The notes under the pieces are model-generated. The model ran no database searches, was not told the origin of the DNA, and worked only from the letters and a program-made list of their open reading frames with translations. The translations under genes were made by a program, and so were the position numbers. Positions 1-8,409 of a stretch of 27,757 bases of DNA are shown one piece after another. This DNA is from CAYQZD01 sp964421875 (GTDB lineage: Bacteria; Electryoneota; Tariuqbacteria; Tariuqbacterales; Tariuqbacteraceae), in contig CAYQZD010000045.1 in assembly GCA_964421875.1 (NCBI GenBank), forward strand, positions 1-27,757, given 5' to 3'. Position 1 is the first letter of the stretch, and the number at the start of each line of letters is the position of its first letter.

Positions 1-89
1 AACAAGATACCAGGAGAAACTCAACAGGTATTTTGTTTTAACACAGAATTAAGGGTATATATTTAGTGCTTGTTGCAAAACTCCGAAAT

Positions 90-172
90 TGTCATTGCGA
101 GGAAGCGAAGCGACGAAGCAAACGTATATTATTTAAGAAGTTATAGATTGCTTCACTGTGTTCGCAATGACA
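90..172. repeat. Palindromic dispersed repeat (TGTCATTGCGA ends)
   Basis: The ends are inverted copies: TGTCATTGCGA at 90-100 and TCGCAATGACA at 162-172. The arms extend inward as GAAGCGAAGCGACGAAGCAA on the left and a matching GATTGCTTC on the right. An open frame across it reads as VIARKRSDEA..., a peptide I recognise as a common spurious translation of such repeats, so no gene is called here. Inferred to be a REP/MITE-like non-coding repeat. Confidence 0.75.
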
Positions 173-283
173 GAAATCCGACTTTTGCATCAGAAACTAT
201 TTATAGATGTGTTTATTTGGAGCTTATATTCACAACGAATTATACGAGGTTTTACAAGAAATAGATTTGTGAGAATTTATTCC

Positions 284-467
284 CCGGATTATGGGTAAAG
301 ATTTTTAGAATCGCAGATTAGCGTAGATGTTCGCAGATTATGCAGACGCATAATCAGTTGTAACATACATTTGAGTGTATATCGGTATAATTTTCGTATT
401 AATAAATTCAGAATCAAAATATCACCTTTTGTGTAAATGTTTTTTGGCAGATAACACAGAATCCGGG
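284..467. mobile_element. MITE-like element, copy 1
   Basis: The left end CCCGGATTATGGGTAAAG is an imperfect inverted copy of the right end GATAACACAGAATCCGGG (450-467). The interior (AATCGCAGATTAGCG, GCATAATCAGTTG, ATTTGAGT) aligns in order with a second copy at about 11311-11470. No open frame of meaningful length lies inside. Similar ends, collinear interior and lack of coding capacity fit a non-autonomous inverted-repeat element; the driving transposase is not in the window. Confidence 0.6.
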
Positions 468-581
468 CAGCGGTGATAGGTCTCCGCTACTCGAAAGGCA
501 TAAATAACGCAAATAATACGTGGAGATAATATTTCCGCTTACCAAATAGAATGAATCTCCATTCCGGTTCTACTTCATTTC

Positions 582-610
582 TTGACTTTTTTATGATGAA
601 TCGTTATATT
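582..610 (+). promoter_or_regulatory. Promoter of tRNA-Gln
   Basis: TTGACT at 582-587 and TATATT at 605-610 are separated by 17 bases, a near-consensus sigma-70 type arrangement. The predicted start of transcription, about 617, lies a few bases upstream of the tRNA 5' end. Confidence 0.75.
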
Positions 611-623
611 ATACACCAGTATA

Positions 624-694
624 TGGGAGATCGTCCAACGGCAGGACATACGGCTCTGGACCGTAGAATCGGGGTTCGAATCCCTGTCTCCCAG
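624..694 (+). tRNA. tRNA-Gln (anticodon CTG)
   Basis: A full cloverleaf folds. The acceptor stem is TGGGAGA with TCTCCCA, including the U1-A72 pair typical of bacterial tRNA-Gln. The D arm is GTCC/GGAC. The anticodon stem is TACGG/CCGTA with loop CTCTGGA, giving anticodon CTG (reads CAG). A 4-base variable region precedes the T arm CGGGG-TTCGAAT-CCCTG. The discriminator base is G694. The next bases are CCG, so the 3' CCA is not encoded and must be added enzymatically. It is a single-gene unit with promoter and terminator. Confidence 0.96.
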
Positions 695-709
695 CCGAGT
701 AAGAAACTT

Positions 710-760
710 GGGCGCGCCGGATTGGATATAAGCGATTTCAGTCCGGGCGCTCTTTTTTTA
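710..760 (+). terminator. Rho-independent terminator after tRNA-Gln
   Basis: GGGCGCGCCGGATTG (710-724) pairs with CAGTCCGGGCGCTC (739-752) with one bulged G and G-U pairs, followed at once by seven T residues (753-759). It lies 15 bases downstream of the tRNA. Confidence 0.85.
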
Positions 761-942
761 TTGGTAAGTTTGCCATTTATGTGGTATAAAATTGCTGGAG
801 TATTCTTGGTTTGGACACGATGTAGCGTTTTAATATTGATTCAAAACTCAAAAAACCATATATTGTAAACCGTTGAGGGTGTAGGATTACCTTTCAACCG
901 GGGACTTGTTGGTATTAATCAGATTAAGCGGAATGCGATAGG

Positions 943-1128
943 ATGTTTGGGACTTCGGAAATAGTGGTTATCCTTTTGGCGGTTTTGATACTGTTCGGGG
1001 GGAAGAAACTGCCGGATTTGGCGCGGAACCTGGGGAAGGGTATCAACATGCTAAAGCGGGAACTGCGGGAATTCAAGGAGAGCATAGACCTCGATAAAAG
1101 CGGGGACGATGAAGACCTTAAGGGGTGA
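943..1128 (+). CDS. tatA: Sec-independent (Tat) translocase subunit TatA
   Basis: This 61-residue protein has the TatA/E plan: a short periplasmic N-terminus (MFGTSE), one transmembrane helix (about residues 6-19), the FGGKKLPDLARNLGKG hinge with conserved Phe-Gly, then an amphipathic helix and an acidic tail (KSGDDEDLKG). TatA oligomers form the variable pore that moves folded proteins with twin-arginine signals across the inner membrane. The length fits the short TatA class. No tatB or tatC lies nearby, so the partner components must be encoded elsewhere. The ATG is poorly provided with a Shine-Dalgarno sequence (a GGA lies about 10 bases upstream). TatA, TatB and TatE are hard to separate at this size; TatA is most likely. 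Confidence 0.92.
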   Translation: MFGTSEIVVILLAVLILFGGKKLPDLARNLGKGINMLKRELREFKESIDLDKSGDDEDLKG

Positions 1129-1187
1129 TTTGGTTCGTTATCAGTATGAACGTTTTCAGTAAGCTTTTTTATTAGCCGGAGAATCTA

Positions 1188-1517
1188 TTGGATAAGATAA
1201 TCGCCAAGTGCGGATTGATCTGCAGTGAATGCGAAGCGTTCCAAGCGACGCAGAAAGACGATGCGAAAGCCTTAGCGGAGGTGGCGGCGAAATGGACTAA
1301 GTTGTACAATCACGATTTCACTGCGGAAAGCGTGGTTTGTGACGGTTGTCAGGCTGTCGAAGGGCGGCTTTCGGTTTATGCGCGGGAGGTTTGCGGCATC
1401 AGGCAGTGTTGTGTGGAACGAAGGATTGGGAACTGCTATTATTGCGAAGTTTATCCTTGCGAAATGCTGGAGAAGTTTTTCGAGCTGGTTCCCGAGGCGA
1501 GAAGCAATTTGGAATGA
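1188..1517 (+). CDS. DUF3795 cysteine-rich protein
   Basis: A 109-residue cytoplasmic protein with no signal peptide or membrane helix. It carries the pattern I associate with DUF3795: an N-terminal CGLICSEC, a central VCDGCQ and a C-terminal set with CGIRQCC and CYYCEVYPC. The many paired cysteines suggest metal (probably zinc) binding; the cellular role is unknown and I do not assign one. The start is TTG at 1188, chosen because GGAG lies 7 bases upstream (1177-1180) and the family begins close to the first cysteines. An array of 7-bp repeats starts 2 bases after the TGA stop. No partner gene reveals a function. Confidence 0.8.
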   Translation: MDKIIAKCGLICSECEAFQATQKDDAKALAEVAAKWTKLYNHDFTAESVVCDGCQAVEGRLSVYAREVCGIRQCCVERRIGNCYYCEVYPCEMLEKFFELVPEARSNLE

Positions 1518-1519
1518 GT

Positions 1520-1589
1520 GACAAGTATCAAGTAACAAGTAACAAGTATCAAGTAACAAGTAACAAGTATCAAGTAGCAAGTAACAAGT
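1520..1589 (+). repeat. NNCAAGT heptamer array (10 units)
   Basis: Ten head-to-tail 7-bp units, each with a constant CAAGT and a changing first dinucleotide (GA, AT, AA, AA, AT, AA, AA, AT, AG, AA). The array starts 2 bases after the stop of the preceding gene and is followed by CCACGCTTGGGAACC, a tail shared in diverged form with the arrays at 2348 and 6040. Confidence 0.9.
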
Positions 1590-1647
1590 CCACGCTTGGG
1601 AACCCCCTCTGGATTCCGGCTTGAGCTAGGGATGACATTTTTAATGT

Positions 1648-1670
1648 GGTGGGTTGAAACCCACCCTACG
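1648..1670. repeat. GGTGGGTT / AACCCACC hairpin repeat
   Basis: GGTGGGTT faces AACCCACC across a tiny loop, followed by CTACG. The same palindrome recurs at 2439, 15675 and 18784, with a truncated copy at 18472 and a relative in opposite orientation at 15884. No T-tract follows, so it is a dispersed palindrome and not an obvious terminator. Confidence 0.8.
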
Positions 1671-1768
1671 GTTTTGGTGGTTGGTGTTTAGTGGTTGGTT
1701 GATAGTCCACCCTGAATAGCCGCGCTTTAATCAACGATTTGGTGAGCAAAGTAATTACGGGTTTTAGT

Positions 1769-2344
1769 ATGGATAAAATCAGGCTGGAGCCGCGGACTTT
1801 TCTTTATCCGATGCCTACTACACTGGTGGGGGCGAATGTGGAGGGTAAACCCAATTTCGAGGCTATCGCCTACGCTGGTATTGTGAATCACAGTCCACCC
1901 GCTATTTCGGTGGCTTCCAATAAGCGGCATTATACCAACATCGGCATCCGGGCAAACGGGACTTTCAGCGTAAACATCCCTTCGGCGGAGATGATGCTGA
2001 TCACCGATTACTGCGGCATCACATCGGGGAAAAAGGTGGACAAATCGAAGTTGTTCGAGGTGTTCTACGGGGAGCTGGAGACGGCGCCGATGATACGGGA
2101 ATGTCCGTTATGTATGGAATGCCGGGTGATAGATACTCTGGTCATTACCACGATGGAGGCTTTTGTGGGGGAGATAGTGGCGGTTTACACTGAAGAACGG
2201 TATTTGTCAGAAGGATTGCCGGATATCACTAAAATCGACCCCATAATTTTCGCGATGCACCAGAATCATTATTACCGGGTGGGGGATTATTTAGGGAAGG
2301 CTTATAGTGTGGGTAAGGGCTTTGAACCGGGGGGCCGGGATTAG
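1769..2344 (+). CDS. Flavin reductase family protein (flavoredoxin-like)
   Basis: Members of this family bind FMN in a split beta-barrel and pass electrons from NAD(P)H or an iron-sulfur partner to a flavin. Visible hallmarks are the N-terminal PRTFLYPMPTTLVGANVEGKPNF, then AIAYAGIVNHSPPAISVASNKRHYTN, the FSVNIPS strand, the GxxSGKKVDKSKLF segment and a C-terminal YYRVGDYLGKAYSVG, all in family order. Its cytoplasmic location is inferred from the lack of a signal peptide. I chose ATG 1769 (191 residues); an in-frame TTG at 1739 would add ten residues that do not resemble the family. Neither start has a good Shine-Dalgarno site. The physiological electron partner is not apparent from the neighbours. 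A heptamer array begins 3 bases after the stop. Confidence 0.85.
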   Translation: MDKIRLEPRTFLYPMPTTLVGANVEGKPNFEAIAYAGIVNHSPPAISVASNKRHYTNIGIRANGTFSVNIPSAEMMLITDYCGITSGKKVDKSKLFEVFYGELETAPMIRECPLCMECRVIDTLVITTMEAFVGEIVAVYTEERYLSEGLPDITKIDPIIFAMHQNHYYRVGDYLGKAYSVGKGFEPGGRD

Positions 2345-2347
2345 AGT

Positions 2348-2382
2348 AACAAGTTATAAGTATCAAGTAACAAGTCTCAAGT
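2348..2382 (+). repeat. NNCAAGT heptamer array (5 units)
   Basis: Units with leading AA, TA (with TAAGT), AT, AA and CT follow the flavin reductase stop by 3 bases. The downstream tail CCGCGCTGGGGAGCC matches the tail after the arrays at 1520 and 6040. Confidence 0.88.
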
Positions 2383-2438
2383 CCGCGCTGGGGAGCCTTC
2401 CTTCGGATTCCGGATTACGCCGGAATGACTTGTAAATT

Positions 2439-2457
2439 GGTGGGTTAAGAACCCACC
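2439..2457. repeat. GGTGGGTT / AACCCACC hairpin repeat
   Basis: A perfect 8-bp stem, GGTGGGTT with AACCCACC, around loop AAG, followed by CTACAAG. It lies 40 bases upstream of the smc start. Confidence 0.85.
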
Positions 2458-2497
2458 CTACAAGTTTTAATTATTATCAGGATAATTTTGGATTAAG

Positions 2498-5400
2498 TTG
2501 TTTCTATCCCAACTCGAACTTATTGGTTTCAAATCTTTCGCCAAGCGGACGAAGATTCGCTTTCATTCGGGGATTACGGGGATAGTGGGTCCCAACGGTT
2601 GCGGTAAATCGAATCTGGTGGATGCAATTCGCTGGGTGATGGGTGAGCAGAAGGGTTCGGAGCTTCGTTCGGAGCGGATGGAGCAGGTGATATTCAATGG
2701 GAGCGAATCCCGGAGGCCTTTGGGGATGGCGGAGGTGAATCTCACCATCGAGAACAACCGCGAGCTTCTTCCCTCTGATTACGCTGAGATTACGGTCACC
2801 CGCCGGCTTTACCGCAACGGTGAGAGTGAGTATATTTTAAACCGTCAGAAGACCCGGCTCAAGGACATTGTGGACTTGTTTTTGGATACGGGTTTGGGGG
2901 CGAATTCTTATGGGTTGATTTCTCCGGATATGGTAAGCCGCATCCTCACCGAGGATTTATGGGAGAAGCGTTCTTTGTTCGAGGAGGCTGCGGGCATCGC
3001 CAAGTACAAGCTTCGGGTGCGGACGGCTCAGCGGCGTTTGGACACGGTCAACGACAATCTGGAAAGGTTGATAGATATATTGACCGAGGTGGAGAAGAAT
3101 GTGCGCTCGCTAAAACGTCAGTACAACGCCGCCAAGCGCTATGAGGAATTGCGAGCAAAGAGCGAGGAATTGGGGACGGCGCTGCTGGTACTGGAGCGGA
3201 ATGAGTTAGTGGATGTTCTGGACCAAGTTCATACTCAGTTGAACGACCTTAAACATAAGCTGGGCCGGCGCCGTGAAGAGAAACGCGCTGCCGAGGAATC
3301 CCTTGGCGGTATCAGCGCTCGTATCAGCGCAACCGAGGCGGAAATCGCGGGTATCAGAGCAGACTGGGAGGAACACAATTCTCAGGCTGTCAACCTGGAA
3401 AACCGGCTGCTGCTTATCGACGAGAAGGAACGGAACGCTGTCAGTCAGCGGGAGCGGAGCCTTGAATCCATCGAGCGTTCGGAGCAGAGCAAGAAGTTTT
3501 TAGGGGAGCGCGTGAGTCTCCACAACCGGACGCTGCAATCTTTGGAGTCGGAGATAGCGGGGATTCGTCGGGATGTAAGCGATAGCTCGGCAGATTTCGC
3601 TGCGGCAGAGCAGGCGCATCAGGAAATTCGCGGGGAGCTGGAGATAATCGAGGCGCGCGCCTTGGGTTTGAAGGCTACAATGGGGACGCTTGAGCGTGAC
3701 AGCGCAGCTCGACGGGCTAAAATCGCAGCTCAGGAGGAACGCAGATTAGACCTGGTCAGTGAAAACGAATCGACAGAGCTGGACATAAAGCGGTTCCGCG
3801 AGCGGCGGGAGGAATTAGAGCGTGAGAAACAGTCGGCAGAGACGGAGTACACTCGGAACGAGACGGAGATTTTGGGCTTCAAAGCCAAGCTGGAGAATTA
3901 CAAGGACGCATTAAAGGGGGCGGAGGGGCGTCGCGCCAAGCTCGAAATCAGTCTGGAGAAGAAGAAATCCCAGCTTCAGTTTTTACAATCTCTGCTTGAA
4001 AGCGGGGGAGGAATTCCTGAGGGGGCGGTGAACCTGCTGGCGGGAAAAGCCTCGGGGATACTGGAATCTGTGGGGAACCTGATAGGGGTCAAATCCAAGT
4101 ATAGCGCAGCGGTTGAGACGGCTTTGGGGGAAGCGGCGCACTATATAATATCTGAGACCCGGGGCGCCGGCGCTAAAGCTTTGGATAATCTTAAAGCCCG
4201 CGGCGGGGGCCGGGCGACGGTAATATCTTTGGACAGCCGCTTTCCGTTGGGAGAGGCGCGGGAGATAAGCGGATACGGGATTCTGGGGACAGCGGAAAAA
4301 TTTGTGGAATGCGAGGCTCGCTACCGGGAACTCATCAGCTACCTTCTGGGGAACACTCTGGTGGTCGAGAGCTGGGACGTCGCGCTTAAGGCTCGGGATT
4401 CGGGGAAGTGGCCGGGTCTGATAGTGACGCTTGAGGGGGAGGCGGTGGGCGAGTTCACGCTCTGCGGCGGCAAGTCCGGTGAGAAATATCCGGCGGTGGG
4501 GCGTAAGAAGCAGGCTGATGAGATTGCCGGCGATATAGAATCGATTCGGGAGAAAATCGTTTCAGCGACGGGGGAAATCGAGGCCACGGAATCTGCCATT
4601 ACCGAGCAGGAGGGTTACCTTGGAACGGCGGAGGCTAGACTGCGGGAGGCTGGGGAAACTTTGAGCCGGATACGCGGCGAAACCGCTTCAATGGAGGCGG
4701 GAATCAACGCTCTGGTCAACCGCCTAAAAGCCATAGAATCGGAGTTGGGGCGTATAGCTGCTGAGAAATCTTCTGCCGAAGCGGATTTGACTGAGATAGA
4801 GGGCAAGCGCGAGACAGTGTCGAGCGAGCTTTCCGATGTCGAGTCAGTATTGACAGAGAAGCGCGGAGTTTTCACGGCTCAGACGGAGGCTTTAGACCAG
4901 CGGCGGGAGGAACTTCACCGTCAACAGTTAAAATTAGCGGGGAAGGAGGGGGAATTAGAGAAGCTGAAATCCGAAGTTTCCCTGGTTCGTTCCCGGCAGG
5001 CTGAACTTGAGGAGGAGATAAGGCGTCTGGGTAAGATAGCGCTGGAGATTGAGGGCAGAATTTCGGGTTTTGGTTCAGAACGTGAACAGCTGCGTGAGGA
5101 ATTAGCGGAGTGTCGGCGTTTACGGGATGAATGGAAAGCGAAGCTGGGTGGAGCGGAGGAGAATCAGGCGGCGGTGAAGGAGGAGTATCGGATTCAGGCG
5201 GATAAGGTGAAGGCGGCTGCCGAGGTGGTGGAACAACTGGCGGAGGAGCTTTCCTCGCATGAGGTTCAGGCGGCGGAACTCAAGTCCAGGATATCTGCTA
5301 AGGATGACACCGCACTTGACAAGTACGGGGTGGATCTGGAGGCTGTGGATTTAGCGGAGGAACCTGACCGGGGCGCTTTGGAAGCGGAGTCAAACAAACT

Positions 5401-6037
5401 AAAACGCAAGCTTGAATCCATTGGTCCGGTGAATCTTTTAGCGCTGCAGGAATACGGCAAACAGAAGGAACGGCACGACTTTCTGCAGGCTGAATACGAT
5501 GATATTGTCAAGTCCAAGGAAGAACTGTTGGAGACTATAACCAAGACCAACGCCAAAGCCCGCTCGCAGTTCAAGTCGGTTTTCCGCCAGGTGGCTGACA
5601 ATTTCCGCTTGATTTTCCAGGATCTTTTCGAGGGGGGTGAAGGGGAATTATCTTTAGGTGAGGGCGATCCGCTGGAGGCGGAAATATTGCTGAAAGCCAA
5701 TCCTGCGGGCAAGAAGTTAGTGAATCTGAACCAGCTTTCCGGGGGGGAGAAGACGATGACGGCGGTGGCTTTGATTTTTGCGCTTTACCAGGTCAAGCCC
5801 AGTCCCTTCTGTGTGCTGGACGAGGTGGACGCTCCGCTGGACGACGCCAATGTCAAGCGGTTTTTGAAACTTATCAATCGTTTCAGTTCACAGACTCAGT
5901 TCATCTTAATTACCCACAACAAGGTTACAATGGAGTCCTGCGATTATCTCTACGGCATCACCATGGAGGAGGAGGGTTTGTCCAAGGTGATTTCGGTGGA
6001 AATCGATTCTGCGGCGCGGATTGCGGAGGCGGGATAG
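2498..6037 (+). CDS. smc: Chromosome segregation protein SMC
   Basis: This is a full-length bacterial SMC ATPase of 1179 residues, which organises and helps segregate the chromosome as a ring-shaped dimer with ScpA/ScpB. The N-terminal head has FLSQLELIGFKSFAKRT and Walker A GPNGCGKSN (residues 31-39). Two long charged coiled-coil arms (about 170-490 and 670-1000) flank a glycine-rich hinge (about 500-665). The C-terminal head has the LSGGEK signature (1080-1085) and Walker B VLDEVDAP with D1108-E1109, followed by a switch-like ITHNK. The start is TTG at 2498, fixed by the conserved N-terminus; the best upstream SD-like AGGA is rather distant (2479-2482). scpA and scpB are not in the window. 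A heptamer array begins 2 bases after the stop. Confidence 0.98.
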   Translation: MFLSQLELIGFKSFAKRTKIRFHSGITGIVGPNGCGKSNLVDAIRWVMGEQKGSELRSERMEQVIFNGSESRRPLGMAEVNLTIENNRELLPSDYAEITVTRRLYRNGESEYILNRQKTRLKDIVDLFLDTGLGANSYGLISPDMVSRILTEDLWEKRSLFEEAAGIAKYKLRVRTAQRRLDTVNDNLERLIDILTEVEKNVRSLKRQYNAAKRYEELRAKSEELGTALLVLERNELVDVLDQVHTQLNDLKHKLGRRREEKRAAEESLGGISARISATEAEIAGIRADWEEHNSQAVNLENRLLLIDEKERNAVSQRERSLESIERSEQSKKFLGERVSLHNRTLQSLESEIAGIRRDVSDSSADFAAAEQAHQEIRGELEIIEARALGLKATMGTLERDSAARRAKIAAQEERRLDLVSENESTELDIKRFRERREELEREKQSAETEYTRNETEILGFKAKLENYKDALKGAEGRRAKLEISLEKKKSQLQFLQSLLESGGGIPEGAVNLLAGKASGILESVGNLIGVKSKYSAAVETALGEAAHYIISETRGAGAKALDNLKARGGGRATVISLDSRFPLGEAREISGYGILGTAEKFVECEARYRELISYLLGNTLVVESWDVALKARDSGKWPGLIVTLEGEAVGEFTLCGGKSGEKYPAVGRKKQADEIAGDIESIREKIVSATGEIEATESAITEQEGYLGTAEARLREAGETLSRIRGETASMEAGINALVNRLKAIESELGRIAAEKSSAEADLTEIEGKRETVSSELSDVESVLTEKRGVFTAQTEALDQRREELHRQQLKLAGKEGELEKLKSEVSLVRSRQAELEEEIRRLGKIALEIEGRISGFGSEREQLREELAECRRLRDEWKAKLGGAEENQAAVKEEYRIQADKVKAAAEVVEQLAEELSSHEVQAAELKSRISAKDDTALDKYGVDLEAVDLAEEPDRGALEAESNKLKRKLESIGPVNLLALQEYGKQKERHDFLQAEYDDIVKSKEELLETITKTNAKARSQFKSVFRQVADNFRLIFQDLFEGGEGELSLGEGDPLEAEILLKANPAGKKLVNLNQLSGGEKTMTAVALIFALYQVKPSPFCVLDEVDAPLDDANVKRFLKLINRFSSQTQFILITHNKVTMESCDYLYGITMEEEGLSKVISVEIDSAARIAEAG

Positions 6038-6039
6038 GT

Positions 6040-6074
6040 ATTAAGTAACAAGTGTCAAGTAACAAGTATCAAGC
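6040..6074 (+). repeat. NNCAAGT heptamer array (5 units)
   Basis: Five units (ATTAAGT, then three with CAAGT, then ATCAAGC) start 2 bases after the smc stop and run into CCACGCTGGAGAGCC, the shared tail. Confidence 0.88.
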
Positions 6075-6112
6075 CCACGCTGGAGAGCCCCGCTCCGGAT
6101 TTCGGTTTATTG

Positions 6113-6133
6113 TAATATTTAACTGATGTGAAG
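6113..6133 (+). promoter_or_regulatory. Possible conserved -10/leader element
   Basis: TAATATTTAACT, two bases, then TGTGAAG is repeated at 16966-16986 with only the two middle bases changed. There it overlaps the -10 box of a good promoter for a secreted protein; here it lies upstream of another secreted protein gene (start 6290). No convincing -35 box precedes this copy, so promoter activity is uncertain. Confidence 0.4.
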
Positions 6134-6289
6134 TGGAGCAAATCTTCTCAAATCTATGTTCTTATATTATTGATATAATCTTGATCTAATTCGTTTAATT
6201 CGTTTAGTCCGTTGTGAATGTAAGCTCTAAATAAACAAATATATATATCTTCAGCTTCATGAAACTGAACTTATTTTTGAGGTGCAGCG

Positions 6290-7678
6290 GTGAAGAAATT
6301 ACTAGTACTTATTTTCACAGCCTGCGTCACGCGACTTTACGGCGCACCTTCGTTCAACGTAGATTACGCCACTTTCAGAGCCGGCGAGGCCGAACTCTTG
6401 CAGGTGTACACTATGATACAGCGGAATTCTCTGACATTTCGGGGAGACGATTCTCGGCTTACGGCGAAGTTCAATTATGTGGTGGCGGTAAAGCGGGGCG
6501 ACAGCGCGCTTGCCAGTATCACTGAGGACCGCACCGATGCCGCTTCGTCTCGAGATGAAATCACCGTGACCCAAAAGGTTCCCCTTGAATCCTCCTTCAG
6601 AATCAAGCCAGGCGATTATACTGTGGAGGTGATGGTAACGGATAAATCAACGGGCGAGACCCAGCGGCGGCAAATCGAGATTACGGTTGAAAATTACCAG
6701 TACGATGTTCTGCAGTTGTCGGAGATAGAATTCGCCACCGCCATTTCCGCCGCCAACACTTCCGGGGCTTTCATCAAGAAACAGATAAAGGCGCTGCCGG
6801 ACGCGGATCGGATATACGGTAACGGGCTCAATGCTGTGCGGTACTATCTCGAGGTGTATAATCTTGCCCGGGCTGAAGGGAGAGTCAATTACACGATTTA
6901 CAGAGATATTCTGGACAGCGGTGGCAATATCTATAAGTCGTTATCTGAAAAGGAATTACCCCAGATAGCGTCTTCAGTGGTGGAAATCGATTCATTCATA
7001 GTTTCGGATTATCCTTCCGGGAGCTATAAACTCCGAATTTCGGTGGCGGACGGGATTACCAAGCAGATTGCCAAGGTTTCGAAGGATTTCTGGATTTTGG
7101 ACCGTGCCAGTATGGCAGATATTCAATCGGGGGGAGAAGCTACTGAACTTGCTTTAGCTATCGATAACCTTTCATCGGCTGAAGCGGCGGCGGAAATCGA
7201 TTACATTAGATATTTAACCACTTCGAGCGACAACCGTATAATCAGCAAGCTAATGCCTGAAGGTAATACAGGTTTTCTTCACACTTTCTGGCGTCGGAAC
7301 GACCCTACGGGAATGATGCGTTACCGCTATCTGGCTCGCATCGAGGCCGCGATTGAGCGATTCAGCTCATCGATAGAGGAGGGTTGGAAGACCGACCGGG
7401 GGCGTGCGCTGATTATTTATGGTGAACCCAATTCATTCAACCGTATATCTTTCAAGCTGGGTTCACCTGACAGCGAGGTTTGGTATTTCGACCAGATTGA
7501 GGGCGGGGTTATGTTTGTGTTTTCCGATGTTTTAGGCAGCGGCGACCTGCAGCAGGTTTATTCCTCAAGGGTTGGCGAGTATGTAGATATGGGCTGGGTG
7601 AAGGAGATGGAGTATTTATACGGGATGTCCATCGGCGATATTATAACCAAGCGTCCCAAGATGATGAGAAATGAGTGA
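6290..7678 (+). CDS. Secreted GWxTD-domain protein
   Basis: A 462-residue exported protein. The N-terminus KKLLVLIFTACVTRLYGAPSF is a signal peptide with probable cleavage after the LYGA region. The middle (about residues 20-270) is beta-rich and looks like repeated immunoglobulin-like strands. The C-terminal domain contains GWKTD (365-369), then RGRALIIYGEP and EVWYFD, the defining pattern of the GWxTD family, widespread in FCB-group bacteria and of unknown function. The GTG start at 6290 is supported by GAGGTG at 6279-6284 and by the signal peptide. It is the first gene of an overlapping operon with a NatA-like ATPase, suggesting an envelope role for the unit. Its stop overlaps the next start. 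Confidence 0.88.
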   Translation: MKKLLVLIFTACVTRLYGAPSFNVDYATFRAGEAELLQVYTMIQRNSLTFRGDDSRLTAKFNYVVAVKRGDSALASITEDRTDAASSRDEITVTQKVPLESSFRIKPGDYTVEVMVTDKSTGETQRRQIEITVENYQYDVLQLSEIEFATAISAANTSGAFIKKQIKALPDADRIYGNGLNAVRYYLEVYNLARAEGRVNYTIYRDILDSGGNIYKSLSEKELPQIASSVVEIDSFIVSDYPSGSYKLRISVADGITKQIAKVSKDFWILDRASMADIQSGGEATELALAIDNLSSAEAAAEIDYIRYLTTSSDNRIISKLMPEGNTGFLHTFWRRNDPTGMMRYRYLARIEAAIERFSSSIEEGWKTDRGRALIIYGEPNSFNRISFKLGSPDSEVWYFDQIEGGVMFVFSDVLGSGDLQQVYSSRVGEYVDMGWVKEMEYLYGMSIGDIITKRPKMMRNE

Positions 7679-8409
7679 TGATAGATGCTGTCGGACTCGC
7701 CAAGGTTTTCCCCGCTAAAAAGGGTGAAGTTACGGCGGTGGACCATATCGATTTCAAGTGCGATGCGGGGGAGGTTTACGGTCTTTTAGGTCCCAATGGC
7801 GCGGGTAAGACTACCACCTTGCGTATGCTTTCGACCGCTTTGCAGCCCACTGCTGGCAGCGCGGTGGTGAATGGTTACGATGTGGTGAAGCATCCTCAGC
7901 GGGTGCGTGAGAGCGTGGGTTTTCTTTCCGGGGATACGGGGCTTTACCGGAGGTTGACGGCGCGGGAGATGATAGTATATTTCGGTCGTCTGTATGGTAT
8001 GGAGCGTGCAGCTTTGCAGCGTCGGGTTGATGAGTTGATGGATATGATGGAGATACGGGATTTCGCCGACCGCAGATGCGACAAGTTATCTTCGGGGCAG
8101 AAACAGCGTGTTTCCATCTGCCGCAGTATTGTTCACGATCCTCCGGTGATGATTTTCGACGAGCCTGCGGAGGGATTGGATATCATCGCCGCCGAAACCA
8201 TAATGAATTTTATCAAGTCCTGCCGCGAGCGGGGCAAATGCGTGATATTCTCCACTCACATTATGCGGGAAGCGGAGACGGTATGCGACCGCATCGGTAT
8301 CATCAACCGGGGTAGAATCGCGGTTGAGGGGGCGCTTTCCGAACTGAAGCGTCGGTTTGAAACAAGTGATTTGGAAACTGTGTTCCGTCGGGCGGTGAAG
8401 AGCGAATGA
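7678..8409 (+). CDS. ABC transporter ATP-binding protein, NatA-like
   Basis: This 243-residue cytoplasmic ATPase has all nucleotide-binding motifs in order: Walker A GPNGAGKTT (about 40-48), a Q-loop replaced by SGDTGLYRRLTAREM, signature LSSGQ (about 138-142), Walker B VMIFDEP and a switch His in STHIMRE. It resembles NatA of the Bacillus NatAB exporter and related ABC-2 ATPases. The expected Gln of the Q-loop region is not obvious (FLSGDTGLY), a feature seen in NatA/CcmA-type members. The start is ATG 7678, which shares its A with the preceding TGA (TGATG); GTG 7675 is possible. Its membrane partner is likely the ABC-2 permease at 9734. The gene end overlaps the YihY-family gene by 4 bases. 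Confidence 0.9.
   Translation: MIDAVGLAKVFPAKKGEVTAVDHIDFKCDAGEVYGLLGPNGAGKTTTLRMLSTALQPTAGSAVVNGYDVVKHPQRVRESVGFLSGDTGLYRRLTAREMIVYFGRLYGMERAALQRRVDELMDMMEIRDFADRRCDKLSSGQKQRVSICRSIVHDPPVMIFDEPAEGLDIIAAETIMNFIKSCRERGKCVIFSTHIMREAETVCDRIGIINRGRIAVEGALSELKRRFETSDLETVFRRAVKSE

Larger units (their letters stand above)
1..550. other. Repeat-rich spacer upstream of tRNA-Gln
   Basis: No convincing gene is visible on either strand. The stretch holds the TGTCATTGCGA palindrome at 90-172 and a MITE-like element at about 284-467. A short TAACACAGAAT near 39-49 resembles the right end of that same element and may be a fragment of another copy. Confidence 0.6.

Noticed and set aside
70..264. A 64-residue open frame at the start of the window
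   Set aside because: It runs through the TGTCATTGCGA palindrome and reads as the familiar repeat-derived peptide; no ribosome site and no protein-like tail.
770..840. A tatA promoter
   Set aside because: Several TTG and TATAAA/TAATAT boxes exist, but none has acceptable spacing and context together.
551..868. A 105-residue open frame over the tRNA region
   Set aside because: It overlaps the tRNA, its promoter and its terminator completely.
1520..1589. The heptamer array as a CRISPR array
   Set aside because: Units are 7 bases with no spacers of 25-45 bases, and there are no cas genes nearby; Cas4-like motifs in the helicase fusion are not CRISPR evidence.
1346..1624. Open frames reading SNKYQV repeats after the DUF3795 gene
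   Set aside because: The repetitive peptide is only the translation of the heptamer array and overlaps a real gene in another frame.
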